From NCBI GenBank assembly GCA_977006965.1, contig OZ345352.1, positions 4,030,001 to 4,094,000 on the forward strand: 64,000 nucleotides of DNA, read 5' to 3'. Origin of the DNA: Phymatolithon calcareum (taxonomy: Eukaryota > Rhodophyta > Florideophyceae > Hapalidiales). The notes under the pieces were generated by a model. The model ran no database searches, was not told the origin of the DNA, and was given only the letters and a program-made list of their open reading frames with translations. The position numbers were made by a program, and so were the translations under genes. Below, piece by piece: positions 20,421 through 31,157 of this stretch. The first letter of the stretch is position 1. Each line of letters opens with the position of its first letter.

Positions 20421-21432
20421 AACTGCAAACTGGATCAAGGGTGTTTGTTCATCTTCTCTCTGTCAGAGGTGAAAGACTGCAGCAATCGAGCAACATTTCG
20501 TCATGAACTGTTGGATTTTTACCTATGTAGGTCTCTGTAGCATGTGCAGATAGTTCAGCAGTGTTGGGATGACTGCTGGCTTTTATCTGGTTGACGCTGT
20601 AGCGCCACAGCGGTGATGTGCGGCCTACGTGGTCTGGAGTGCAGTGCAGATGCAGTGTCCCGTGGTGATGCGAAAAGCTACAACACCACAACAAACACTG
20701 AGTCGGTACCTTGGCAGAGCTTAGTAGTTCGCAGCTGATGTACACACAAATGCGTTCACACCCGCTGGGCGATGCCGAATGGAGGCTGTCAGCCCCTCGG
20801 CTTAGTGAAGATCTTGGTCACGCTCACGAGCGCGTGAGTGAGAGTAAACGGTTTCGGGCGGTCAACCTCCGGCACTCACCGGGAGCACAATACTCGCAGC
20901 TTCCAGAGGCTTAACCTTCGCGCGCTAGTCCTTGTCGGACGGCGTCAGCGGGCGCGAGCTCGCGCTTGGAGCCGGAGTGCTCATTCTTGCGGCGCAAGGC
21001 GGACGCCGTGAAAAGCAAGAACACGAAACGAGGTCAAAGGTTCAGCGCACCACGGATGTCGCTTGGGTGCTGCAAATGCAGCGAAACGAAAGAGGTGCGA
21101 TCGTGATGATCGAGCCCGGAGGTTTGCACAATGCAACTTCCACGCGCGATAACCGAGCAGGAGGTTTAGGCTTAGAGTGGATCGCGGCAACGGTCCTGCG
21201 GGGTGGTCGCGGTTGAAGGCGACGTCGTCAGACAGCAAGACTTGCACACTGAAGTTCTCGGCCTGTTTACCTTGGCAGATACTGATTGTACCTATATACT
21301 ACGTAGCGAAGCGAAGACGAGCCAGTCTGCCGCTGATTGGTCGCTGAAGCGAATGCTTAGGGATGATGATTACAGATGAAGGCACTTCGGCAGGGGAACT
21401 GACTAATACGTTGGGCTGGATTTTCCGCGGAC
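20421..21432. other. Spacer, unit 2
   Basis: This matches 3950-4757 and 6308-6455 of unit 1 and includes the empty site of the unit 1/3 LINE (about 21290-21305). It also contains 71 bp at about 20874-20944 that units 1 and 3 lack. No gene is supported. Confidence 0.6.
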
Positions 21433-21650
21433 GGTCTGATGATAGTTTTTTTTCAAGTTTATTTAAAAGCCCCACAGACTTCCGAAGATATGGGCAAGGC
21501 TTCCTCTGATGCTACCTACTTTTGTGCAGCTCACGAAACGTCCACCAGAATGGCGGACGGGAAAACTCAGGACTCAAAGTAGTCCTATCTAGTCCTCTAC
21601 GGAATTGTTGGTGCTTGGACTCGACCACTTTTTGCCTTGCATTCTGCGGA

Positions 21651-22818
21651 TTAATACAAGCCTTCTTCGTTCTCCATCCGTTCTCTGAGTGTCTTACTAA
21701 ATAGTAAGAGCTCATCTAGCGCCTTTTCCGTTTCCAGTCGTTTTTCTCCTTCGAGTTCGTACCCTGCTAGCGTGCGTCCAAGGGTCTCCATATGCTCTCT
21801 GGCTCTGGTGCCGAATTCTTCAGTCATACTTTTTGTTGACACTTGTGGGAATCTGCCACAGGCATACTGCAGCGCGAGTTGTCTGTGCTTCACCTTGGGG
21901 ACTTGAGGATTTCTGGCAATTCTCTTGTCTTGTTGCATGGCATCTTTCTTTTCCGCTTCGATTCAAGGCGGTCTCCTTCCATTTCCAGAAATTTCGATCG
22001 GAGTGTTTGCGAAGATTGGTTTTGTTTGGATATGATTTACAACTTCACCGAACGGCTCTCTGGTCTCCATCGCGGCGATATCTTTCCTCGTGTACTGCCA
22101 TTCATGCTTGTTTCTTCTTTCGGGCACTTCATTTGAATACATACGTTCTTTCGCCTTGTTCCTTCTCAGCATTTTGAAGGCCAAGATTTCTCGTCGATGT
22201 GGGGCCGCCTGGATCCGGGACAGGAGACGGAGCCTATCCATCCTTCCTCGGGCCAGTGGCCCGAATACTTGATTGAAGAATGTTGCTTCTACTTCCTTGA
22301 CGGCATTTTGTACGTCTTCTGTCCAGGGCGTTAAGTGCATTGCGTACTCCCAGCGTGGCTGTACTAGTGCCTTGTATATCTGAATACACTTCTGTATACT
22401 CAGCCCTTTCTTGAACACTCCCAGTGTACGCAACTCGTACACGGAAGTCCTTGCTTTCTTTAGTCGTTGCATCATTAACGTGTCTGTGACTCGTCCGGGG
22501 TCTAGGGATACTCCAAGGTACGTGACCTCCGGAACCTGTGCTAGTACCTTGTTCGCTAGCTTGAATGTCTTGCCCAATGTTTCCTCTGATTCGAGTACTT
22601 CGCTTTTCCCTTGTTTAGTGTTCCAAGTCATCTCTCGCTCTTGTGCCCATTGGGTAGCTATATCCAATAGTCCTTGCAATGCAGCGGGTGATTTCGCAGA
22701 GAGAAGAACATCGTCAGCGAAGATAGCCCGTACTTCAGCCCAGGTTTTTAATGCCGGGCTCATTCGCTCTGCGAATTCATCCATGAAGATGTTGTAGAGG
22801 CTTGAACTGAGAGGGGAC
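21651..22818 (-). pseudogene. LINE reverse transcriptase, C-terminal part, broken
   Basis: On the - strand the frame encodes SPLSSSLYNIFMDEF (rest of motif B), IFADDVLLSAK (motif C with FADD), MTWNTKQGKSEVL (motif D), VTYLGVSL (motif E) and a C-terminal region ending at a stop at 21651. A TGA at 21963-21965 interrupts the frame; it fits a CGA to TGA change. The GVPQ half of motif B lies on the other side of the hAT insertion at 23487-23510. Relative to the LINE at 4758 it is clearly a different family by sequence. Confidence 0.85.
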
Positions 22819-23478
22819 CAGCGTTTGTCTCGGACGGATTGCGGATGACTCCAGTCCGCCAAGTGGCTCTTTTCCCCAATCCGTTATCCAATCAAATCTT
22901 ATAAAATTTTATCAGAATTTATCCAATTCACTAAACAAACAGTCGCATTTGATTCGCAATCCGTCCGTGATCCGCTCCACAACTCAGAATCTGATTCGTG
23001 ATCCGAATCAAAATTGAATTTTAAAAATTTACACCTCTGGCATCCAGATCTAATTTCTCTGCACGAAGACTCAAACAACACAGAAATTCTCATGAGAGTA
23101 TTTTTGTGCCTAAATGTGCGCTAATTCCATGTTTTAGGGATAATAGCTTTATAAAATAGTATTTTGTGTCATGAATCAACATAAAATTAGCTGTAAAGTC
23201 GAGTTTAGGAAAACAATTAAGTGTTCAATCCGGTTTCAATCCGGTTCAAAAAAGGGTTCGAATCCGGAGCACATCCAGTTGAAAGATACATAGAGTTCAA
23301 TCCAATCGGTTATGCATCGGATTAAGCCATTCTAATGCACGATGTGATTTGCTTCTAGAAAAGCTAATCCGATCGCGGGTCAGTAATCCCAAATATTTCG
23401 AATAAATTATCCAGTAAGGGCTAGAATTAGCCTCCGGAGCGACGGATGACTGGTTTCATCCGTCCGAGACAATCCCTG
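22819..23478. mobile_element. Non-autonomous hAT-type element nested in the LINE
   Basis: The 660-bp AT-rich insert is flanked by the 8-bp duplication gaggggac (22811-22818 and 23479-23486). Terminal inverted repeats are CAGCGTTTGTCTCGGACGGA on one end and CAGGGATTGTCTCGGACGGA on the other. The host RT frame resumes exactly across the site when the element and one duplication copy are ignored. No coding capacity is seen. Confidence 0.92.
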
Positions 23479-23601
23479 GAGGGGACATTTGTGGGACCCC
23501 CTGTCCACTAGGTCTGATGATAGTGAACGAACTGTAATTACAACAGATGTTAAATTTATTTCTCTTAGCGAAGGTCACATAGTCGAGAACGTAGTGGTTG
23601 G

Positions 23602-24352
23602 TGTCGCATATATGGGTGGATGCGCGGGAGGAAAGACAAATATCCCCCGAAATGTCATATGATAAATATGATAAGTTGCTATTCCACCACCGTTCCAACA
23701 TCGTTCCACATGTCTTCAATCAAGTTGAAATTGCCGCAGGACATGCACCCCTCGATTTTAGCCATTTAATTCCAAATCTGGTCTCAGAATTGCTCTAGCT
23801 GCAATACTTTTCGAGTTACGAGCGATTTTGTGATTTTTCATGCGTTTCCAGCCCGGATTCGACGTTTTTGGAAGAGACTGCAAGAAACCAAATCGGATTG
23901 GTCAGGGAATCGGAAGGGGTATGTCCCGAGGTGGAAGATGATTTTCGACCAGCGGGAGATTTTCGCCAACCTCATGACTGAAATGCGATGCGCTTGATAT
24001 TCCAGCTGGAGGTTCATGAGGATTGATCTACATGGGTTAGAAAATATCCAATATTTAGAGATAGAATTTGAACCAATAGGGTGAGATTGGATGTATTGAT
24101 AAGGGGACTGAGGAAGACCAAAAAGAAGAAGAGGGGGAACAACCGCGTACAGTAAACTTGCTTTCGTATTGTGCTGTGACAAGCCAAGCAGACGGGACGT
24201 CGCTTGCTTACGGTGTGACCGGGACGGTCGCCGTAGGACTAACGGTAAAGTTTTACGCACTCATATTGTTCACTGGGCAAAAAGCCCTAAAACTTTTTTA
24301 TTTTCGCGAAATATTTTCGACCACCAACGTGTTGGTAGCAGATTGTTCGACA
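23602..24352 (+). repeat. Copia 5' LTR
   Basis: It begins TGTCGCATATATGGG and ends GTTCGACA. Pairs with 31158-31908. The sequence right after it, cttataagtcgttcttaggc, is where a primer binding site would be expected, but I cannot match it to a tRNA. Confidence 0.93.
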
Positions 24353-24419
24353 CTTATAAGTCGTTCTTAGGCTCATTGAGTTTCACGCGCGTGAAATTGC
24401 CACATCTGCTCGCGCAAAA

Positions 24420-27400
24420 ATGCCTAAACGCGGCCGTCGTGGTCGTGGAAAGCATGGTTGTCGAGGCGAAAATTCGAAAACTCGCGCCTTAAAGCGCGAA
24501 CTGAAGTCGCTAGGCATCCTAACGGATGATGATGTTGCTGCAGGCAACAATGGCGACCAGCAGACGTCCGACAATCGCTCCCCGATGAGATCGGGTGGAA
24601 GCGGAGGACGAGCAGAGGGATCATCGCAACCTTTGCGCGGTCCTGCCGACGAGGCAGGGTCAACCGATGCGGAAGAAATTCCGCATAAAAATGGCGGTGC
24701 AACTCGGCAAAGGGCCGCGCGTCCAAGCTCGTCTGCTATGGATGCTGCGAAAATGTTACCGTTACCATCCAGTCCTTCCAGTACTGGCCCGGTAAAAATT
24801 CCGTTCGCACCGATACCGCCGTCGCGTACACCTTCGGTGTCAGCGAGATCCAGAGGACGCTCCAGCCGTACACAAATTATTCCTCGGGATGAATATTTCA
24901 CGGACGAATTCCATGTGCCATTGAGGGCTTTATTGCTCGAGATGGGACATGCCTTAAGTTCTGAGGATAAGGAAATGGCTGGAGAAATGGTGATGGCAAT
25001 GTTGATTTCTTCCCCTTTCTTGCATGAGGCGATGCTGCAGAAAATCAATTACGTCTATGCCACATATCTGGTAAAGATGTTACAACTTGCAGGGTGCATC
25101 GCCAAGGAAGACGACCAGGTTTATGAACCTGCCACGAATTCACTCCTGGAATTCTATCGTTCGGTTGTGGATTGGAAATCAAAGCAGAAAGATAAACTGC
25201 GTTCCGCCAGAAATGGGAATACGGTTGATATGCCGACTTCACGAGTTGATCATCGTGGGTTTCCCATAGTACAGAGGAAGAAAGTTACCTCCGAGAAATC
25301 TAAACAGCAGAAGGTACCATCTCCGGAGAAGACGACGGCACACAAGGTCAAGAAGGAGAAGGTGAATGACCGCCAGGCAGAATGGTTTCCACCTCCTCCT
25401 CCATCCTCTTCGTCCTCGTCGAGTTCAAAGTCTTCAATTCCGTCAGCACCAAGCGTCGGTGCCTTTCAGGACTCCGATGGTCCGGATGATTCGGATTCGT
25501 CGGACTCTGCCGGTTCTAATCAACGGGGCAAGCGTAAAGATAAGCCAAAAAATTCCCGTGCCGGAAAGAAGAAGAAAGGTAAAAAGAAGGAAAACGGTGA
25601 ACCCGACGATCCGGATTCATCAGACTCATCGGATTCGACGCGAAGGGGCAAGCGAAAGTATCGTCGGGAGTACCACGATAGCGATAAGGATACTCATATC
25701 AGCATTGTGAAATCCATCCTTGCGCATTTCTCTAAGTCTGAGAATAAGTGGTCGGGGCCGAAGGATTATCGTTTCACTACCGAGGATTTTATTTCTCAGT
25801 ACACCGACTTGATTAATTTGCTAAATGCTCCGAGCTGGTTGAGGTTGAGTTGCGTTAAGTTTGCTCTCAAAGGAGACGCCCTTGACGAGTACAATTCCAA
25901 TTTCGGGCGGAAAGTCAAGCTTGGCGAATTTCGTAATGCACCCAATGCGCTAAAAGCCCTTGGGAAGAGCCTCGAAACATCTGAGTACAAGGCAATCATC
26001 AAGCATCAATGGACTACAATGACTCTTGCCGATACCAGAGACGCTGGTGATACTATTTTGATGGTTTTCGGAAAACTTGTGCGCAGAGCACAGAAATTAC
26101 AACGAAAACTCGGTGCCGACTACAAATCGGACTCGCTTCTGTGTGATTTCTACCGACGTGCCTTGCAAAACGAGAGCTTCTGGGCTTACGTTGACGATTC
26201 GGCTGACAAAATCTCGTCCAAAAAACTCCAAGGAAAAATCGAGTTGGCAATTGCGAAGGAAAAAAGTTTACTTTCATCGAAAAGAGGTATTCGTGGACGA
26301 AATTTCGCTGAATCGTTAGCTGCTGCCATCGATACTCGTCGTTGGGGTCAAAGTGATCGTCGGAGATTACCACCCAAGGATGATAAACCTGGGAAAAATC
26401 CTAAGTATAGGGATGGATCCACCATGTTGTGTACCGGGTGTGGCTCTCCGGATCATTTCTTTGGAAAATGCACTAATCCAGACAAGGTGGCTTTTCGTGA
26501 AAAGAGGCTTGCAGAAATTGCTAGTGTGAAGTCTAAAAAGCAAGGGGATTTTCTCCGTTCATATTGCATGCAACTTGAGGAAGGAAATACCTCCGCCAAT
26601 GATGGAAGTGTAAATGATGAGGAAGAAGGCCACGTCTTGTTTAACATCGATGATGTTAGAGAAATTGCCGGGGAATTAGCAGAGCATTTGGACGAATCCA
26701 TGTTCATGGAATCTTGGGATAATAATGATGACGGGGAGCACTCAATGTTTTTGGAGTGCATGGATAATCAGACACGACATACGTTCTTCGGAAAAACCAC
26801 CGGAAATTTCAGTCGTAAGCATCGTGATTCATCTCCATCATCTGTGTTCCAGGAACCCCAAGGAAAAAATTCGCCAAGGTATCCCAGTCATTTCTTTCCT
26901 GGAATAATAATCGACAACGGCTCGACCGGTTCACTTTGTGGTGTTTCCCAGCTTGAGGCGTACAGAAATTTCACCGGTAACCCTACACCGATGAAGAAGC
27001 TAAAAGGGCATTATGCTGTTTCTGCTCATGGAGGCTCTGAATGTATTGGTGTTGCCACATTTAAATTTCCGTACGGCATGACAGTTCTCGAATTTGATGC
27101 TCCAATAGTCAAGGACGCCGATTTTCCGTTAATTCTTGGACTTCGCGAACAGGACAAACTTGGAACTCATGGTGCCAATCAAGTGGAAAACACAATTCGC
27201 TTCGGAAAAGGACCTCCGCTAAAAATTATTCGAGACCTTGGACATCTCTGGTTGAGGTGGAATTATGACGAGGAATGTCTTTTCACAGAGATGGAGCTTC
27301 GAAAACTCCATTTCAGATTCGGTCATCCAGGGATTAAGCGAATGCACGATTTTCTGAAGCGAGTGAAGCCTGAGGAAGTCGACAGTGATACTCGGAAAAT

Positions 27401-28496
27401 GTTGGCGGATATCCAAGCTCGTTGCCGAGAATGCCAATTTCTAGCGCCAAAACCGTACATCGTGCAAGTTGCCGTACCTCGTGATGACTTGGTGTTCAAT
27501 AGTGAAGTTGTTGTGGACATCATGTACATTCAAGGAAAATCGGTTTTACATGCGGTGGACCGTGCTACACATTATCAAGCTGCACGTTTTCTCGAAAGTG
27601 ACTCAACAGAATGTATTTGGCGAACGTTCATGGAAATGTGGGTGTTAATTTATTTGGGTGCTCCAGATAATTTACGCCATGACCAAAGTGTTCAATTCGT
27701 TTCTCCTCGCTTTCAAGCAATGGCAGCTGAAGCAGGAATTACCTGCCGACCGGTTGGTATCGAAGCTCTCCATGCAATGGGTGTCGGCGAGAGATATCAT
27801 TCACCGTTACGTCGAACATTCCTGAAATTGCAACAAACATACGGAATAAAACCGCTTGGCGTGGATGTTGAACCAGGAGAAGAGGCTGAAGCAGAAACAG
27901 ATGCTTCGAAAAAGAAGAAGCCGAAAAAAGCCACAAGGAAGTTAGGCGTAAATGACAACTACCTTCTGGCAATTTCGGTAATGTGTGTGAATTCCACGGT
28001 CGGTCCCGAAGGGATTTGCCCAACGTTGTTGGTTTTTGGCGCGATGCCAAAATTACCTTTACCTCGTGACGCACCAGGAGCAGTTCCACAGTCCGAAAGA
28101 ATGAAGATTCTGCATACAGCTCGTGAGGAATACATTTCTCTGGTGGCAAAAATGCGACTTCGACAAGCGGAGAAAGCATTTATTCCTCGAACACCTCCAA
28201 CGACGATTACCTTTGGTGATAAAGTACTCGTTTATCGTGAGACGACGAAGCGATGGGAGCTCCGAATCTTTATTTCTCGAGATGAACTCTCCATCATTGT
28301 GCAAGAACCAGATGGTAGTGTCCAACCTTATGCAATTCAGCGTGTCAGCGAGTTGAAAGAGGGCATTTATTTAACGAGACCTGACCTTTATGGAATTTCT
28401 GGGGATGCTAACAAAGATGATGAACGCATTCCGGAGGAAAAACAAAATTTTCAGATGGGAAAACCGATGAACGAATTCCCGAACTGCCGGAATTAG
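24420..28496 (+). CDS. Copia gag-protease-integrase polyprotein
   Basis: This ORF encodes 1358 residues from the ATG at 24420, 67 bp after the 5' LTR. A basic N terminus (MPKRGRRGRGKHG) and low-complexity Ser/Asp and Lys-rich stretches (about 315-425) precede the gag core. A CX2CX4HX4C zinc knuckle starts at Cys671. The protease motif DNGSTG begins at Asp832, with Asn in place of the usual Thr/Ser of D-T/S-G. The integrase has an HHCC zinc-binding region (HFRFGHPG ... CRECQ) and the catalytic triad Asp1033, Asp1088 and Glu1124; the last spacing is exactly 35. The ORF ends before RT. RT lies in the -1 frame, so a frameshift is needed to make it. All catalytic residues seen are intact. Confidence 0.93.
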   Translation: MPKRGRRGRGKHGCRGENSKTRALKRELKSLGILTDDDVAAGNNGDQQTSDNRSPMRSGGSGGRAEGSSQPLRGPADEAGSTDAEEIPHKNGGATRQRAARPSSSAMDAAKMLPLPSSPSSTGPVKIPFAPIPPSRTPSVSARSRGRSSRTQIIPRDEYFTDEFHVPLRALLLEMGHALSSEDKEMAGEMVMAMLISSPFLHEAMLQKINYVYATYLVKMLQLAGCIAKEDDQVYEPATNSLLEFYRSVVDWKSKQKDKLRSARNGNTVDMPTSRVDHRGFPIVQRKKVTSEKSKQQKVPSPEKTTAHKVKKEKVNDRQAEWFPPPPPSSSSSSSSKSSIPSAPSVGAFQDSDGPDDSDSSDSAGSNQRGKRKDKPKNSRAGKKKKGKKKENGEPDDPDSSDSSDSTRRGKRKYRREYHDSDKDTHISIVKSILAHFSKSENKWSGPKDYRFTTEDFISQYTDLINLLNAPSWLRLSCVKFALKGDALDEYNSNFGRKVKLGEFRNAPNALKALGKSLETSEYKAIIKHQWTTMTLADTRDAGDTILMVFGKLVRRAQKLQRKLGADYKSDSLLCDFYRRALQNESFWAYVDDSADKISSKKLQGKIELAIAKEKSLLSSKRGIRGRNFAESLAAAIDTRRWGQSDRRRLPPKDDKPGKNPKYRDGSTMLCTGCGSPDHFFGKCTNPDKVAFREKRLAEIASVKSKKQGDFLRSYCMQLEEGNTSANDGSVNDEEEGHVLFNIDDVREIAGELAEHLDESMFMESWDNNDDGEHSMFLECMDNQTRHTFFGKTTGNFSRKHRDSSPSSVFQEPQGKNSPRYPSHFFPGIIIDNGSTGSLCGVSQLEAYRNFTGNPTPMKKLKGHYAVSAHGGSECIGVATFKFPYGMTVLEFDAPIVKDADFPLILGLREQDKLGTHGANQVENTIRFGKGPPLKIIRDLGHLWLRWNYDEECLFTEMELRKLHFRFGHPGIKRMHDFLKRVKPEEVDSDTRKMLADIQARCRECQFLAPKPYIVQVAVPRDDLVFNSEVVVDIMYIQGKSVLHAVDRATHYQAARFLESDSTECIWRTFMEMWVLIYLGAPDNLRHDQSVQFVSPRFQAMAAEAGITCRPVGIEALHAMGVGERYHSPLRRTFLKLQQTYGIKPLGVDVEPGEEAEAETDASKKKKPKKATRKLGVNDNYLLAISVMCVNSTVGPEGICPTLLVFGAMPKLPLPRDAPGAVPQSERMKILHTAREEYISLVAKMRLRQAEKAFIPRTPPTTITFGDKVLVYRETTKRWELRIFISRDELSIIVQEPDGSVQPYAIQRVSELKEGIYLTRPDLYGISGDANKDDERIPEEKQNFQMGKPMNEFPNCRN
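28445..28451 (+). promoter_or_regulatory. Candidate -1 ribosomal frameshift site
   Basis: The heptamer A AAT TTT fits X XXY YYZ in the reading frame of the upstream ORF. The frame entered by a -1 slip is open from here through the RT. A small stem (aattcc/ggaatt, about 28474-28494) lies downstream, further away than usual. A simple indel in this copy is the alternative. Confidence 0.45.
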
Positions 28497-30286
28497 ATTT
28501 ATCGGACACCGAAATTACCGTTCAGGTGGATCCCAGTACCGGCGACATCATTCCGGACCAGACTCCGATGCCAATAATTTCGCGCGAGCCGGATGAGGAA
28601 ATTGACAATCTTCCAGCCATCTCCGGGTTTGACGAAATTGCATTTCTGGATGTATCAGATTGCCCAATTGCAGATACCGTCGAAGAAGACGAAGCCTCCT
28701 TAAGTTTTTTATTCGACGAAAACATGGAAACCGTAGTTCTTGAAGGACAAGATCCTCGAAAAATTGAGTTCGGTAAAGCAATCGATGATGAGGTTAAAGG
28801 TCTTTTTGAAAAAGGTACCTTTCAGGAAGTTCAAAAATCCTCTTTTTCGAAAGATGAACTTCGACGCCTCACAATCATGAAATCCAAACTCATATTCGCA
28901 ATCAAGGATCCCGGAACTTCGGATGAACGTCAGAAGGCACGGCTGGTTGTACAGGCCATCGGCAGTAAGGATAAGGATAAGGACATGTTGTTCACTTATT
29001 CTCCAACTGTTACTCGCTCATCTGTCCGAGTGATGCTCGCGGTAGCAGCTGGACTGGAATTGCCGATTTATATTCGCGATATCAGCCAGGCTTATGTTTC
29101 CACGAACTCGAAACTGTTACGCCAGATTTACGTAACACCTCCACGTGAACTCGGCATGGATAGCAATGTTTTGTGGCTTGTAAAACGTCCACTATATGGT
29201 TTACCGGAAAGTGGATTGTTATGGTTCGAAACATACGTTGGTCACCATAAGGACATTTTAAAGATGAAAAGTATGGAAACCGATCCATGCTTCCTTTACC
29301 GGCATGATGAGGATGGAAAATTAAGCGGTCTGGTTTGCTTGCAGGTTGACGATTCAGTGGGCGCAGGAGATGAAAATTTTCTACTGGAGGAGGAACTGGG
29401 CTCAAAACGGTTCAAAACACATGACCGAAAATTCCTGAATGACGGCGAGGAGTTGAAATTTAACGGTCAACATCTCATCCGGAAAGGAAAAATCGTTGTT
29501 GTGCACCAGCATCCTTATGTCGACCGCATGCCAGAAGAGGCGATTGATCGCACACCTGATTCGCTTTCTTCAAATCGAGGTCATGCAGCGTATGTTACCG
29601 CATGCACGCGACCGGACGCTGCATGTGCTGTAAATCAACTCGCACAAACTCCTGCCGATGTTGCTACTGAGGCGGATTACAAACGGATGGACGAGACGTT
29701 CAGTCGAATGAAGGCGGAACGATACGAATTGGTTTACGGAAACGTAGACTTAACTACCGCTGAAATTCATGTTTTCGCCGACGCGTCCTTCGCTACGAAC
29801 CGGGATTTGACGTTACAGCTCGGATACATTATTGCACTTGTTGACAAAAAACACGCATGCTCAATCTTAGCGTGGTCATCTGTGAAATGTAATCGAGTGA
29901 CACGGTCAGTGTTAGCAGCCGAATTGTATGCTGTAGCACACGTATAGGATGCAGGATTTGCGCTCGCACATACCTTAAGTGGGTTGTTGTCGAGGAAGCT
30001 CGCATTGCGAGTATTCACTGACTCGCGCACGTTATTTGAGTCAATCGTCACTTTACGATCCATGACAGAAAAACGACTCCTCATCGATATTGCTGGTCTA
30101 CGCGAAGCATATCGCAATGGGGAACTCACCAATTTGGGGTGGATTCGTAGCGAGTACAACATCGCGGACGCTCTGACCAAGGACAAAACGAAAAGTCAGT
30201 TGCACCGGATGCTCGATACTGCTACACTATATGTCCCTGTGGAGCAGTGGATTGCGGATGGAGAAATTCCGCAACACAACCACTGA
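28451..30286 (+). pseudogene. Copia RT-RNase H, one in-frame stop
   Basis: This frame continues pol in the -1 frame. It has RT blocks (KARLVVQAIGS, FTYSPTVTRSSVRVML, IRDISQAYV, VKRPLYGLPESGLLWF), the catalytic LQVDDSV at 29345-29353, and RNase H (VFADASFA, AAELYAV, LRVFTDSRTLFESI). RNase H is interrupted by TAG at 29945-29947. After the stop the same frame runs on with conserved RNase H sequence and the NIADALTKD block to a stop at 30286. No ATG serves as a start, so the domain would need frameshifting. With the stop this copy should not make full RNase H unless the codon is read through. Confidence 0.88.
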
Positions 30287-30488
30287 CGGTTCGGACGTCA
30301 TGGAGAATGGTAACCGAAGCACTAGCTGTGCATTTCGGAGTAGTTAGTGACACGACTAACGCATCGCAGTCGCTGACAGAAAACCGCATGAAGCGTTAGG
30401 CAGAACAAAATACACATGTTTGTAAAAACGAAATGTTTACGCATGAAAAGAAACCCATGGAATTGCATTGCATATCGAATGTATCGCA

Positions 30489-30977
30489 TTAAGAAATGAG
30501 AGAATCTAAAAAGCTACCATCGCCGTCATGATCACCGAGGTCGTCGTCATTGTCGGAATGTGCCGCCATATCAGTACGGCCTTCATCGTGACCATCGTGG
30601 TCACCGCTGCCATCACGTCTGTCTGCTGTAGTATCGGTCGCTATTCGTGACACAGCACTCTGCCCCTGGGATACTCTGTGCTCTCGCAACCAGGAGCGAG
30701 TTACAGGACATAATGTGTCAATCGGAATATGTGCCGGAAGTGTCGGGTACAGCTTCCGACACCGCCCTCGCAATACTTTCGCCTCGTACTTCGCCGCCCG
30801 AATCGGATCCCCAGAACGCTCGCGATACTTGTAATATCGCACGTATGGCGTAACAGATCTCCGCGCTGCATACATGTAACGAGTATCGCGCGCATGGGAC
30901 AGGAGGGCAGTTCGCACGGCACGAGGACGAACGGACGAAGTAGCTCGGTTCGAATCTGGGACAGAGGGTGCCGACAT
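30489..30977 (-). CDS. Antisense accessory ORF of the Copia element
   Basis: A 162-codon ORF begins at the ATG at 30977 on the strand opposite to pol, between pol and the 3' LTR. The frame is open upstream to 31265, inside the LTR, but without a better supported start. The N-terminal two thirds are basic and Arg/Tyr-rich (VTPYVRYYKYRERSGDPIRAAKYE); the last 45 residues are strongly Asp/Gly/His-rich and acidic. I recognise no domain. It could be a captured host gene, an antisense regulator or chance. The position in otherwise unexplained internal DNA, and the charge segregation, favour a real gene only moderately. Confidence 0.4.
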   Translation of the reverse strand: MSAPSVPDSNRATSSVRPRAVRTALLSHARDTRYMYAARRSVTPYVRYYKYRERSGDPIRAAKYEAKVLRGRCRKLYPTLPAHIPIDTLCPVTRSWLREHRVSQGQSAVSRIATDTTADRRDGSGDHDGHDEGRTDMAAHSDNDDDLGDHDGDGSFLDSLIS

Positions 30978-31157
30978 CGCGAAGGCGGCCGGCGGCAAAC
31001 GGCGCAAGCGACGAGGGAAACCAACGCGCGAAAAGGGCGAGGAACGATAAGGTGAAATTGCCCGTTCGCCTCGGACGCACAGACGGGGGTCGAGTGTTTG
31101 TACAAGTTGAGGCGGATGAACAAGGAAGTCGGCACTGATATTTGCCTTTGGGGCAAG

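Larger units (their letters stand above)
21446..23510 (-). mobile_element. 5'-truncated LINE carrying a hAT MITE (unit 2 only)
   Basis: The duplication ggtctgatgatag flanks the insert (21433-21445 and 23511-23523). On the - strand the element ends in a poly(A) run (tttttttt at 21446). Unit 1 has the uninterrupted site near 6447. It contains RT coding sequence truncated in motif B at the 5' end, and that short motif is split by the hAT element 22819-23478. Confidence 0.9.

Noticed and set aside
24383-25048. 221-codon - frame opposite the Copia gag
   Set aside because: Antisense shadow of gag; no start context and no motif.
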